A stretch of 64,000 nucleotides of DNA from DAIOEK01 sp963708715 (GTDB lineage Bacteria; Chloroflexota; Anaerolineae; Anaerolineales; Anaerolineaceae), in the NCBI GenBank assembly GCA_963708715.1, contig CAVPSU010000001.1:1116001-1180000 (forward strand). Reading direction: 5' to 3'. Position numbers and translations under genes: made by a program. The notes below the pieces were generated by a model. That model was not told the origin of the DNA. It searched no databases and saw only the letters and a list, made by a program, of their open reading frames with translations. Below are positions 54,466 through 63,142 of the stretch, one piece after another. Within the stretch, counting starts at the first letter, position 1. Each line of letters starts with the position of its first letter.

Positions 54466-54498
54466 TTTCACGCACAGGAGAATTTCCTGTGCGTGAAA
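54466..54498. repeat. Perfect 14-bp hairpin
   Basis: TTTCACGCACAGGA (54466-54479) and TCCTGTGCGTGAAA (54485-54498) with a 5-base loop, followed by an AT-rich run. It is upstream of the start at 54434 rather than at a gene end, so it is not an obvious terminator of a present gene. Confidence 0.7.
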
Positions 54499-54813
54499 TA
54501 TTTATTATTCTTAATATACGATTATATTGGTTTCATTCACCGAGCACTCTCAGCATGATCCGATCAGGGACGTAGTTCAAATGTGATACCGTCGACATTT
54601 GGAATAATCTCTAGCATGTTTATTGCACAGATTTAGCTGATGGATTTCGCATCCCTTTTAATGGGCTGTGTCGCGTCAGGTCAAGCGGAAATCAAAGACC
54701 TTAATTTCGCGAATAATTAAGTGAAGAGAGCATATGACGCTCCTGTACAAATCAAATTCACTCCGCAATCCACTTCCTACCAGACTGTGGGCAACCAGGG
54801 AAGGAACCTGCCA
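54499..54813. promoter_or_regulatory. Upstream region of the GGDEF-EAL gene
   Basis: About 315 bp. An earlier GTG at 54721 is in frame but its first ~31 codons look non-native; AAGGA before ATG 54814 is the better start. No clear operator was seen. Confidence 0.4.
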
Positions 54814-56895
54814 ATGACCACCCGAATACTACTCTATATTGATGAGATCATCGTCTCCAGGGATATTCAGCAACGCCTCGAAGCGATGGGGTATGAAGTC
54901 GTGGCTCAGGCAACTTCAATGGAAGAAGCCGTCCTATTCACCAGAAAATTCCTGCCACACCTGATATTGATGGATGGTCATAGTCCTGATCTGAGGGATA
55001 GCGGAAATTCTGCTTCTTCCATTCGAGGTTCGCAAAATATTCCGGTTATTTATCTCACCGATCCCGCCGACGACAACCCGCTCAAACCGGCTCTCGCAAC
55101 AGATGGCGCGGGATACCTGGTCGAACCTTTCGACGACCGTGAGCTGGGTCAGGTGATCGAAAACGCACTCTATAAACACAATCTCGAGACGAAGCTGCGG
55201 GAGAGTGAGGAACGGTATACGCTGGCTGCCCAGGCGGTCAACGATGTGATCTGGGATTGGAATCTGAAAAGCGGAGAATTCTATTTTTCGCAGCGTTGGA
55301 ATGTCATACTTGGCTTGCCTGAAACGCAGGCAATAGCATCGCCCACCGATTGGATGGAACGGGTTCATCCCGAAGACGCCGCCCGGTTGAACCTGGCGAT
55401 CTCGGATCACCTCCAGGGGTACTCCCCAAAATTGGAATGTGAATACCGGGTGAGACACCAGGATGGCAGCTACCGTTGGATGATTTGTTATGGGCTTGCC
55501 CTTTTCGATGCCCACAATAAACCCACCCGAATCGCGGGCTCGCAGGTAGACATCACCGCCCAGAAAGAGATCGAGGACAAACTAACCCAGCGCGCTTTGC
55601 ACGATGATCTGACTCAACTTCCGAACCGGGCGTTATTCCTGGAACGGTTAAAGGGTGTTATCGAACATACTCGAAGCCTGAAAGAAAAATCCGCGGCAGT
55701 GCTCTTCCTGGACATTGACCATTTTAAATTGGTCAACGACAGTCTGGGTCACATGAGCGGGGACGAGTTGTTGTGCGATTTTGCTCAGAGGCTCATACTG
55801 TGCACCCGCCCAGGGGATACGGTCGCACGCTTTGGCGGAGACGAATTTGCAATCCTGCTCAACCGAATCCAGCATGAGGACGAAGCCATTCTGGTTGCGG
55901 ACCGGATCCTAAAAGAATTGCAGAAGCCGTTCCGGATCCAGGGACAGGATATTGTTTCCAGCGCCAGTATCGGGATCGGGTTCCTCTCCAGTCAATACCA
56001 ATTCCTGGAAGACCTGCTCCGCGACGTGGACACCGCCATGTACCATGCCAAGAATAACGGCAGGGGACGCTATGAATTATTTGACGTTAGCATGCATGAG
56101 CGCTCGGTCTACCGGCTTCAGTTGGAAGCCGAGATCCGGCATGGGTTGATCAACAATGAATTCGTCCTGCATTACCAGCAAATCTGTACCATCAAGCCTT
56201 ATGAGCTGGTCGGGTTCGAGGCGTTAATTCGCTGGAATCATCCCGTCCGCGGATTGCTTCTCCCGGATGAATTTATCTATGTGGCTGAAGAATCAGGGTT
56301 GATCGTGCCAATGGGTGAGTGGGTACTGCAAACGGCGTGCGTTCAGGCGAAAAAATGGCATACGCTGACCGGAAAACCGTTGAAGATGTCTGTCAACCTG
56401 TCGGCGGTGCAATTCAATGATCAGCATCTCGTTCAAATAGTCCGGTCTGCCCTGGATGCAAGTGGTCTGGACCCAGCCCTGCTTGAATTGGAACTGACCG
56501 AATCCGTGGCTATGCGGAATGTCGAAAAGGCATCCAATATCATGATGGAATTACGGGATATGGGCGTATTCCTATCGATTGATGACTTTGGGAGTGGATA
56601 CTCCTCCCTCGACCACATCCGCAATATTCCAACAAACACCATCAAGATCGATCGGTCTTTTATCAATGAGATCAATCAGAGCGACTCAGCGATCGTGGCG
56701 GCTATCATTACTATGGCTCACCAGCTTCATTTAAATGTAGTTGCCGAAGGAGTGGAGACGGCGGATCAATTAGCCATCCTATCCAGCATTAATTGCGACC
56801 TGGTGCAAGGGTTTTATCTGGGTAAAGGAGTAGCTCCCGATTCCGTCGTGGATATATTCCGCAAGAACACCACCAGCCTGCATAAGTACGATTGA
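54814..56895 (+). CDS. REC-PAS-GGDEF-EAL cyclic di-GMP turnover protein
   Basis: A 693-residue signalling protein. REC-like domain (residues ~1-115) starts TTRILLYIDEIIVSRDIQQR and has LILMDGHSPDLRDSG around the phosphoacceptor-like Asp; the first acidic pair is altered. PAS (residues ~125-250): RYTLAAQAVNDVIWDWNLKS, RVRHQDGSYRWMICYGLA. GGDEF (~260-420): LTQLPNRALFLERL, FLDIDHFKLVNDSLGHMSGD, ARFGGDEFAILL with intact motif. EAL (~440-690): LVGFEALIRWNHP, TGKPLKMSVNLS, LSIDDFGSGYSSLDHI, VVAEGVETADQL. Both catalytic motifs are intact, so it may synthesise and degrade c-di-GMP. ATG 54814 has AAGGA upstream. Confidence 0.92.
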   Translation: MTTRILLYIDEIIVSRDIQQRLEAMGYEVVAQATSMEEAVLFTRKFLPHLILMDGHSPDLRDSGNSASSIRGSQNIPVIYLTDPADDNPLKPALATDGAGYLVEPFDDRELGQVIENALYKHNLETKLRESEERYTLAAQAVNDVIWDWNLKSGEFYFSQRWNVILGLPETQAIASPTDWMERVHPEDAARLNLAISDHLQGYSPKLECEYRVRHQDGSYRWMICYGLALFDAHNKPTRIAGSQVDITAQKEIEDKLTQRALHDDLTQLPNRALFLERLKGVIEHTRSLKEKSAAVLFLDIDHFKLVNDSLGHMSGDELLCDFAQRLILCTRPGDTVARFGGDEFAILLNRIQHEDEAILVADRILKELQKPFRIQGQDIVSSASIGIGFLSSQYQFLEDLLRDVDTAMYHAKNNGRGRYELFDVSMHERSVYRLQLEAEIRHGLINNEFVLHYQQICTIKPYELVGFEALIRWNHPVRGLLLPDEFIYVAEESGLIVPMGEWVLQTACVQAKKWHTLTGKPLKMSVNLSAVQFNDQHLVQIVRSALDASGLDPALLELELTESVAMRNVEKASNIMMELRDMGVFLSIDDFGSGYSSLDHIRNIPTNTIKIDRSFINEINQSDSAIVAAIITMAHQLHLNVVAEGVETADQLAILSSINCDLVQGFYLGKGVAPDSVVDIFRKNTTSLHKYD

Positions 56896-57478
56896 ATACG
56901 GGGTAAAAGTTCGCTTCGATTACCTGCCTGCCGGAAAAATGCCGGCAGGTTTTCTTTTTATGGCAGAAAACGAACGGTAGAAACATCTTCGTCTTTTTTA
57001 TGTACTCAAGGTAGATCGGACCAAAGAAGCGGATGCGCTCTGTTTCTTCGGAACGGACTGTAAAGAAGAGAAAGATCGCAGCCACAATGCCCAATAGACA
57101 GCCAGTCAGGTCTGGAGCTTTAAAGAATAATCCCCATGCCAGCCAGAGCAGCGAACTATAGATCGGATGCCGGATAAACCGAAAGATGCCGGTCGTTACC
57201 AGGGTGGTGATATTTTCGAACCACAGGAGATCGGATTCTTCCTGCCGGTACCAGACAGGTTTTCCTCGCCGGACAAGAGCCTGGCTGCCGAGCGCGAGCG
57301 GTACGAGGCTGATCAACAGCAGAAACCATGAGATGAGCTGGCACCACGACAGAGGATCTTGAAACCATACCTCCAGATTCTTGCAAAATAACGCCGCGAA
57401 GCATGTCCAGGCGAAGAAGCGGTAAAATCCGTGGGATGCTGGTGAGCGCAGCGAGGCGCGCGATAGGTATGCCAGCAT
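56789..57478 (-). CDS. Isoprenylcysteine-methyltransferase-like membrane protein with read-through C-terminus
   Basis: A membrane protein with five helices of the PEMT/ICMT type. TTGIFRFIRHPIYSSLLWLA is the R-H-P-x-Y-x-G-like core and SEETERIRFFGPIYLEYIKK the C-terminal SAM-binding motif. The normal protein should end near residue 180 (KMFLPFVF). Here the frame continues into the neighbouring terminator and the last codons of the GGDEF-EAL gene, ending 56789; a lost stop through an indel near 56965 is likely. ATG 57478 has GAGGTGAT upstream. Confidence 0.7.
   Translation of the reverse strand: MLAYLSRASLRSPASHGFYRFFAWTCFAALFCKNLEVWFQDPLSWCQLISWFLLLISLVPLALGSQALVRRGKPVWYRQEESDLLWFENITTLVTTGIFRFIRHPIYSSLLWLAWGLFFKAPDLTGCLLGIVAAIFLFFTVRSEETERIRFFGPIYLEYIKKTKMFLPFVFCHKKKTCRHFSGRQVIEANFYPVFNRTYAGWWCSCGIYPRRNRELLLYPDKTLAPGRN
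56927..56959 (+). terminator. Terminator after the GGDEF-EAL gene
   Basis: CCTGCCGG (56927-56934) pairs with CCGGCAGG (56942-56949), followed by TTTTCTTTTT. Confidence 0.85.
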
Positions 57479-57591
57479 CAGCGATATCACCTCGAAAAGA
57501 ACCTATTTCCAGGCAGGATCCATCCCTTGCATCCTTCAAATCCCGACGGGATCCAAATCCATCGTATCTGGATTTGGGAAAAATAACCATC

Positions 57592-58395
57592 CTATTGAGA
57601 GGAGCTGGATTGAATGTGGAGACCCATCTTTTCCATATCTGCCATCAACCTGACCGGTTCAGCGAAGTGCCCCATCATCCACAGACCCGGTTTGCGGACG
57701 CTCCCATCCAGGTACTGCAGCAGAGCCGCCACCACGGGGACAGCCGTCAGGACGTACCCATCCGCATGGGCACCGCTTGCCTGGAATCGACTCGGACTGC
57801 CGTTCTTCTTGCCCGCCGCCTGGACCATCAGTTCCACCCGGTAGGGCGGTTTGTGAAAGGTGCGCATCCCCCAGAAGAGAAATTTGCCGATCGGGCGGAC
57901 TGCGTTGGGTGCCACCTTCATCCAAAGAAAAGCCAGCGGCATGACCACCCAATCCGAAATCCAGTGCGACTCAGACATGAAAAATCCAACTTCTTTAAGG
58001 GATGGATATAGTTCCGGCAGCGGAAGCATCTCCTCAAAAATCATCGAGTAACACTGCTTCCAACCGATATCCGAGCCAAAATCGATCCGGCGCATGGTGA
58101 AAGTGCCGGTTTTTGTCCAATGCCGATCCTTGAATACCTGCGTCTTGTACTCTTTGAATGCCTCCACCAGTTCATCGGCCGCTTCCGTGTAAGGCAGATC
58201 TTTGCCCATGTTGAGATACCCCGCCGTGATGGCGCTTTCAACTTCGTCCATTTGACAGGCAGCATATCTCACCAACGTGGAAGGCAATCCGGGATGGAAG
58301 CCAGCCTCGGTGATGAAACACCTCCCCGCGCTTTCGATCTCAACCGAAAGCTGTTGTAATAAGTTGAGTTTTTTGACACAAAGCTGCACAACAGC
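57592..58395 (-). pseudogene. Saccharopine-dehydrogenase-like protein, C-terminal part fused to CPBP-protease remnant
   Basis: A 390-residue open frame is a chimera. Its larger half from about residue 140 is the C-terminal end of a saccharopine-dehydrogenase/trans-acting enoyl-reductase-type protein: GRCFITEAGFHPGLPSTLVR, AITAGYLNMGKDLPYTEAA, GKFLFWGMRTFHKPPYRVEL, SGAHADGYVLTAVPVVAALL. The N-terminal Rossmann part is missing. The junction is near 58395 where it meets a protease remnant. A gene fusion by deletion, not a new enzyme. Confidence 0.75.
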
Positions 58396-58725
58396 GGACT
58401 CGTCGCCATACAGAACATCATCGCCGGCATCAGGCTGACCGCCCTGGTGAGGAGCGTGCCGGTCAGATTGAACGACAAGTGCGCCAGCACCATAATGATC
58501 AGGCTGCCGCGGGTGTTGTTGTACAGCCAGGTGAAGTAGACCGTCAACGCGGTAACCAGGAGCAAGTAGAACGGGAATGGGATGCTCACCTGGGCTTGCC
58601 CGGTCAGGCAGAAGAGCGGCAAGGTGCCAACAGGTCCAGATCACCCCCAGGATCAGGCTCGAGACCAGGGCGTTGAAGCGCGCCTGCAAATGCGGCAAAG
58701 CGAATCTGCGGAAGGGAAGGAAACA
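58396..58725 (-). pseudogene. CPBP intramembrane metalloprotease, C-terminal remnant
   Basis: FALPHLQARFNALVSSLILG followed by WTCWHL in one frame and, after one shift, PLFCLTGQAQVSIPFPFYLL, GSLIIMVLAHLSFNLTGTLL: the last two conserved helices of CAAX/CPBP proteases (W-x-x-W-H-x-P-x-F and H-x3-N motifs). The glutamate pair E-E-x-x-W-R is gone. A one-base T insertion (CACCTTGCCG for CACCTGCCG) explains the frame break. Truncated at both ends. Confidence 0.75.
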
Positions 58726-58733
58726 AATCAAAA

Positions 58734-58808
58734 CACCCTCCGGTTTCGGAGGGTGCGGGGACAACAGCGAGAAGGCTGTCATTCTGAGCGCAGCGAAGAA
58801 TCTCTCCC
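58734..58808. repeat. Hairpin plus CATTCTGAGCGCAGCGAAGAAT repeat at a gene breakpoint
   Basis: CACCCTCCG/CGGAGGGTG stem (58734-58755), then a repeat running from 58778 (GTCATTCTGAGCGCAGCG) to 58808 (AAGAATCTCTCCC). The latter is the common intergenic palindrome type of these genomes. They lie exactly where the CPBP protease loses its N-terminal part. Confidence 0.75.
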
Positions 58809-58854
58809 TGGGTATGTGGGAAAATCCGTCAGACCCTGCCGACCACGTGCTCTC

Positions 58855-59049
58855 TCAGCCCGAATTGTTTTTACGCCGGTTGGCGAAAACCAGTAGCCCT
58901 AGCCCAACCACCAGCAGTGCCGCTCCGATCACCGTCCACTGGCTTTGACCGGACATAGCACTACCCAGCAGCACATTCAATCCTTGCAGCAACCAGACGC
59001 CCCCAAACAGGATCATCAATATGGAGACAATGGTCAAAATACGTTTCAT
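58855..59049 (-). CDS. Small two-helix membrane protein (64 aa)
   Basis: MKRILTIVSILMILFGGVWL then a loop with SAMSGQSQ and a second helix (WTVIGAALLVVGLGLLVFA) ending in a basic NRRKN tail. Clean topology and a basic C-terminus suggest a genuine inner-membrane protein of unknown function. ATG 59049 is preferred to 59076. Confidence 0.6.
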   Translation of the reverse strand: MKRILTIVSILMILFGGVWLLQGLNVLLGSAMSGQSQWTVIGAALLVVGLGLLVFANRRKNNSG

Positions 59050-59144
59050 GCGGTTCGCCTTTCCAATGGCTTCCATCCATTATTAAACACTGTACCCCGG
59101 ATCAAGTGGATATTCATCCGCATGTATGAAGTGAGTATAGAGTT

Positions 59145-59184
59145 TGTTGGGATTCGGATCATGATCCTCTACCCGACTTACGAA
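59145..59184. repeat. Dispersed TTGGGATTCGG...CTACCCGACTTACG palindrome, copy 2
   Basis: TTGGGATTCGGATCATGATC followed by CTCTACCCGACTTAC. Same family as 33921-33954 and 60341-60378. Right next to it a GGCGCGTCAGGACGCGCC palindrome (59217-59234) also occurs. Confidence 0.7.
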
Positions 59185-59234
59185 CTGGTTTTGGAAGGCG
59201 CAACATGGTTATAGTTGGCGCGTCAGGACGCGCC

Positions 59235-60278
59235 CTACAAATTCATCATCGAATAGCGCTGATGGATATACTCTATCCATTCTTTCAGCTCAGGAAATCG
59301 ATCGGACGAAATACCGCTGAATAAATTCTCAGAGTGCACTGCCTTGAAGCGCCCACCCTCGAGTAGGGTGGGTCCCGACCCACCAGTGATCTTCGACCAG
59401 ACCCCTGTGGCCGTCTCCCCCAGGTGAGCGAGATCAGGCGAGGTGACTTTGCGGAAATCCAGATTGTGCGCCGGACAGATGTGCAGCAGGCTGACGATAT
59501 CCGCGCCCAGCTCATGGGCTATCTCCATCTCGTGTGCCAGGAATTGCTGGCGCATGAACTGGTAGAACGGCTCATAAAAGAGCGCATCAAAAGATGGGAT
59601 CAACTCCTTCTGAAGCGGGCAGTCTTCCCGCTCGTACAGGTTCCGGTAGATCGTGGTGCGGTCGGTTCCACTCTTGGATACCACCAGGCTGTTGCTCCCA
59701 TAGGATTCGGTGTATTTCCATTCGATCAACACCGCCTGGCGCTTGCCATCTGTACGCTCGAACAAGACGATGGCATCAGCGCTGGTGAAGTTCGCTCCGC
59801 GTGTGCGCCCCCCTGTGGTCCCCCCAAATCCCGGTTGGATTTGGGGGGATCTATGGGGGGACTTCGCCCAGGTAATTCTGCTGCCCCGATCCACTCAAAA
59901 GAAACGAACCGTCCGCTCTCAACCGGGAGCATATATTCGATCTCTGGGAAGACGGGAAGGAGGACATGTTTCAGCGCGGAGGGTTTGTCAGCGAACGGGA
60001 ACAGGAAATTGACACAGCACACCTGCGAATCGCACAGGTGATTGCTGGGCTTGCCAGCATGCCCATCATGCCAATGGATAGAGTGTTCGGTGAAGAAGGC
60101 TTGTGCGGTCTCGCGAATCTCTGGAACCAGGTTTTGCTCGGCGAATTCAAGAGGCAGGCAGAAGGGGCGAGGCTTGCCTTTGTAGACGCCATCCCTCCGC
60201 GCGGATGGGGTAAGTGTAGGTGAGGTCAGCTTGAAGTGAATCTGGTTGTGGCTTTTCAGATTCGAGAAATTTCCCCAT
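59235..60278 (-). pseudogene. PD-(D/E)XK nuclease-like protein disrupted by palindromic repeats
   Basis: The gene starts with a good RBS at ATG 60278, but a base insertion near 60205 shifts the frame. Segment 2: GVYKGKPRPFCLPLEFAEQN, PSALKHVLLPVFPEIEYMLP, RFVSFEWIGA. Segment 3 after the palindrome: GANFTSADAIVLFERTDGKR then QAVLIEWKYTESYGS (the D...E-x-K nuclease core) to the stop at 59235. A CCCCCCAAATCC palindrome sits between segments 2 and 3, and a GGTGGGTCCCGACCCACC palindrome lies within segment 3, adding in-frame residues TGGSGPTLLEGG. Likely an inactive nuclease. Confidence 0.7.
59820..59848. repeat. Palindromic CCCCCCAAATCC repeat inside the nuclease gene
   Basis: CCCCCCAAATCC (59820-59831) and GGATTTGGGGGG (59837-59848), a 12-bp perfect inverted repeat with CGGTT between. 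It interrupts the PD-(D/E)XK coding frame. Confidence 0.85.
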
Positions 60279-60340
60279 GATTATTCTCCCTTTTTCCTAC
60301 CAATGGATTGGTTGTGATTAGGTGCGTGCCATAGAGTGAG

Positions 60341-60378
60341 TTGGGTTTCGGACTCATGATCCTCTACCCAACCTATGC
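60341..60378. repeat. Dispersed TTGGGTTTCGG...CCCAACCTATGC palindrome, copy 3
   Basis: TTGGGTTTCGGACTCATGAT then CCTCTACCCAACCTATGC. Related to copies 1 and 2; the three match best over the first 12 and last 12 bases. Confidence 0.75.
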
Positions 60379-60446
60379 GCTACCTGCCTAATGGTTATTC
60401 TGTAAGAGCTCTCAGGGAAAAAAATATTTTATTGCCAATATTCACT

Positions 60447-62366
60447 TCAATTTTTATTAATAAATGCGTTTAGACTTACCCCAAAAAATTGGTTAACAAG
60501 ATTTAAAATTAGCATTAATCCAATTAGGCTAGGCAAAATTAACCTTGGAAGGTATTGGAATATTTGGGGAAATTTATTTACGCCAAGTAATTCAAATGGT
60601 ATCGACATCAATAAACCTGCCACCAAAATAATAAACGAGGATATGCGCAGTACCATCGCAATAACTTTTGCTAAGCGATTTGCACGGATTCTAAGGCTAG
60701 ACAATCGGTCAAATTCCTTCTGATCATTGCGTTGAGTGATTTCTGTTATTTCTTTTTCAATGGCCTTTCTTCGCTGAACTTCATCGGCGAGATCATTTTT
60801 TGATTTTGAAACGCGTTGTTCTGCTTCCTCAGTAATTATTCTTTTTACCTTCTGTAAGATTTCTGGAACAGTTCCTTCCGATATTATTTCGGGATTACCC
60901 AAGCTATACTCAACAATTGTTCTTCTGGCTTCATCTGAAAATCTCATGAAATAATAATCTTCAACTGACAAATCTCCTCTCTTGTTTAGCTTTTCAATTT
61001 CATGAATCCATCTACCTATCAGAGCATCATTAGGTTGAATAGCCGCATAACAATCAGCAATTACACGTTTCATCGGAAGGTTTGGGGCTTTTGTCGGGGT
61101 CTTTAACCAGACGATATTGGTTAGAGTAAAATCAGTAATACACGGCGAAACTGTGGTATTCTCATGATCCTGATAGTAGAATTCGTTTATAGTTCGGGCT
61201 AAGGTATTATTTGTTGTAACGAAAATTGCTCTACTTGCTTCAATATTGAAAACCGAGTGGCCTCTTCTTATCCGATAAATACTTGCTATTGAGTCCACAT
61301 CTCGAGTCAATGCTCCTTCTCTAGGATAGTTAACTTTAACACGTAACAAATCACCGAGTATTTCTTCACTGATTACATATTGATGGTCGTTATAATCTGG
61401 TTTCTCAATAATCCGAATTCTTAACGCCTCAATTTTCCGTTCGAGTTTGGAAATTAGAAGTTGAATGTCTGAGGCTGTATACCCATGAGAAGCAAAGAAT
61501 TGAAGACTGCGCCCAAACATCGTATCATCAATATGCCCAAGCCTGTTTGAGCAAGCATTTAGTATTCCTTTTATTTCATCCAACGTGTGTTGAAAACAAC
61601 ATAATTGCGCACCATTTGCGTAAAGTAGTTCTAATAATTCAGTGCACGGTGTAACCATTTCATCACCACTATACCCTAATGCGTAAATGATGAATGATGT
61701 GTCAAAGAATATTTTCGTTTTTTGAAATTTTTTATTTGAAGTTATCATATCTGGCAAGTAAAGGGCGTTTACAATCATATATCCCTTTACAATAGTTTCA
61801 ATATATTCATATATTTGCGGGTTAGACAACTGTGCTGTTGTTATGTAATCGGCAATGACTACCTTTTCAGCTGTATTAAGGAGAGGATAATCTGGTAATG
61901 CTTTGAAATCTTGGTTGCTCTGAAAAATTTTAACCTGGTTATAACTTATAAATGAAAGGATTATTTGCTCGGCAGTGTGTTCTGATATTTCTCTTTTATA
62001 TTTCTCCCTATTAAATTTCTGGAAATCTTCGATTAATGCTGAATAAATTCTTTGAATCTTTGTTTGACTGCTCTGAAAAGATAAATTGTTTAAAATATCC
62101 TCATTTTTATAATATACGTGGTTTTTGAGTATGACATAATCACGCTTTTTTGCTCGATTTAACAAAGATGAAATAACATGGAGAGGTATGCAAATTCCAA
62201 ATCGGTCCTGTAAAGTTTTTTGAAGGTTATTAATGCTAATTACATCATCGGTCGATTCTCGTAAGCATTCGGCAACCAAAGGAATAAAGTTGTCTAAATA
62301 TCCATTACGATTTGAATCGCAATTAACCTTTAAATACGCAAGGCTTACGATTAACGAATTTGGCAT
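60447..62366 (-). CDS. PIN-like nuclease with coiled coil and two C-terminal membrane helices
   Basis: A 639-residue protein unlike standard PIN toxins. Residues ~1-110: winged-helix-like NNLQKTLQDRFGICIPLHVI and SLLNRAKKRDYVILKNHVYY. Residues ~215-430: PIN-like core KIFFDTSFIIYALGYSGDEM, CFQHTLDEIKGILNACSN, ALTRDVDSIASIYRIRRG, and AIFVTTNNTLARTINEF, carrying acidic residues at the usual sites (FDTS, TLDEI, RDVDS, TTNN). Residues ~500-560: coiled coil with KSKNDLADEVQRRKAIEKEI. Residues ~575-635: two membrane helices. AT-rich and with GGGAG before the ATG. Candidate membrane-anchored RNase defence effector. Confidence 0.75.
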   Translation of the reverse strand: MPNSLIVSLAYLKVNCDSNRNGYLDNFIPLVAECLRESTDDVISINNLQKTLQDRFGICIPLHVISSLLNRAKKRDYVILKNHVYYKNEDILNNLSFQSSQTKIQRIYSALIEDFQKFNREKYKREISEHTAEQIILSFISYNQVKIFQSNQDFKALPDYPLLNTAEKVVIADYITTAQLSNPQIYEYIETIVKGYMIVNALYLPDMITSNKKFQKTKIFFDTSFIIYALGYSGDEMVTPCTELLELLYANGAQLCCFQHTLDEIKGILNACSNRLGHIDDTMFGRSLQFFASHGYTASDIQLLISKLERKIEALRIRIIEKPDYNDHQYVISEEILGDLLRVKVNYPREGALTRDVDSIASIYRIRRGHSVFNIEASRAIFVTTNNTLARTINEFYYQDHENTTVSPCITDFTLTNIVWLKTPTKAPNLPMKRVIADCYAAIQPNDALIGRWIHEIEKLNKRGDLSVEDYYFMRFSDEARRTIVEYSLGNPEIISEGTVPEILQKVKRIITEEAEQRVSKSKNDLADEVQRRKAIEKEITEITQRNDQKEFDRLSSLRIRANRLAKVIAMVLRISSFIILVAGLLMSIPFELLGVNKFPQIFQYLPRLILPSLIGLMLILNLVNQFFGVSLNAFINKN

Positions 62367-62628
62367 AATATCTCCCAGTTTTATTTAGCTTCATGACTTC
62401 CCGAATGCCACCCTAAATGTCATTCTACACCTTCTTCATCCGCCACTTCCCGATCCATTGACAAAATTAACTGTGATCAAATCATACGAACCCATCTATA
62501 TCAAAGGGATTTCCCCTCTCATGGATATACAACTCACAGTTAACAGTTTTCTTTAGGGAGCTCTTTTCTGTAAGCATTCGGATTCGGCTACCCATAAGAA
62601 GTTTTTGACGGCATCTTTGATCTCTTCG

Positions 62629-62934
62629 TTATTCGTAGTCCATCTCAAAATCAACCCCCCATTCAATTCTTTGCCAGGCTGCTCGATTTTCGGAAATCTG
62701 CACGAATAGGGATAGTACTCCTTTCTTTTCATACCAGATAATTACCCAACCAAATTTCGAAGGATAGAAATATGCCTTGCTCATAGATCTTTCACGAGTG
62801 CCCCACATTCCATATTCAGTGTATTTTGCATCAGTCATATTAAATACACTGCATGTCTCGGTGAAATGGATGTAAAGATCATCATCCATTTTGTGGTGAT
62901 GTTTCTTTTCATGAAGCATGAACCATTTTTCCAT
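62629..62934 (-). CDS. Small protein of unknown function (101 aa)
   Basis: A compact protein with many aromatic and charged residues (MEKWFMLHEKKHHHKMDDD, YGMWGTRERSMSKAYFYPSK, FGWVIIWYEKKGVLSLFVQI). It has a GAGG-type RBS. No family. It is 262 bp from the PIN-like protein's start in the same direction and could precede it in an operon. Confidence 0.55.
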   Translation of the reverse strand: MEKWFMLHEKKHHHKMDDDLYIHFTETCSVFNMTDAKYTEYGMWGTRERSMSKAYFYPSKFGWVIIWYEKKGVLSLFVQISENRAAWQRIEWGVDFEMDYE

Positions 62935-63087
62935 CGAATCCTCTTTTTATATCTAATAATTGGATGGTTATTCTTTAGCATTGACACTAGCCATTAAATT
63001 CTTCTAATTCCCCGAACTCCTGGGGCAGTTTCGACCGAATCCCCTCCGCATCGAAATTCAAGCATACCTATGTGTCATGTTCACCAA

Positions 63088-63123
63088 CCCCGCATATCCA
63101 AGTCCTCCCCCGAATATGCGGGG
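63088..63123. terminator. Hairpin between the small gene and the surface-protein gene
   Basis: CCCCGCATAT (63088-63097) with ATATGCGGGG (63114-63123), a perfect 10-bp stem. On the minus strand it lies just past the surface protein's stop, so it may be that gene's terminator although the T run is weak. Confidence 0.55.
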
Positions 63124-63142
63124 AAGGATGCAAGGTGGGGAT

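Noticed and set aside
57592..58782. Novel fusion enzyme of a protease-like N-terminus and a saccharopine-dehydrogenase-like C-terminus
   Set aside because: The N-terminal part runs in a non-native frame and lacks the protease's catalytic glutamates, and the other half lacks its Rossmann fold. It is a deletion chimera.
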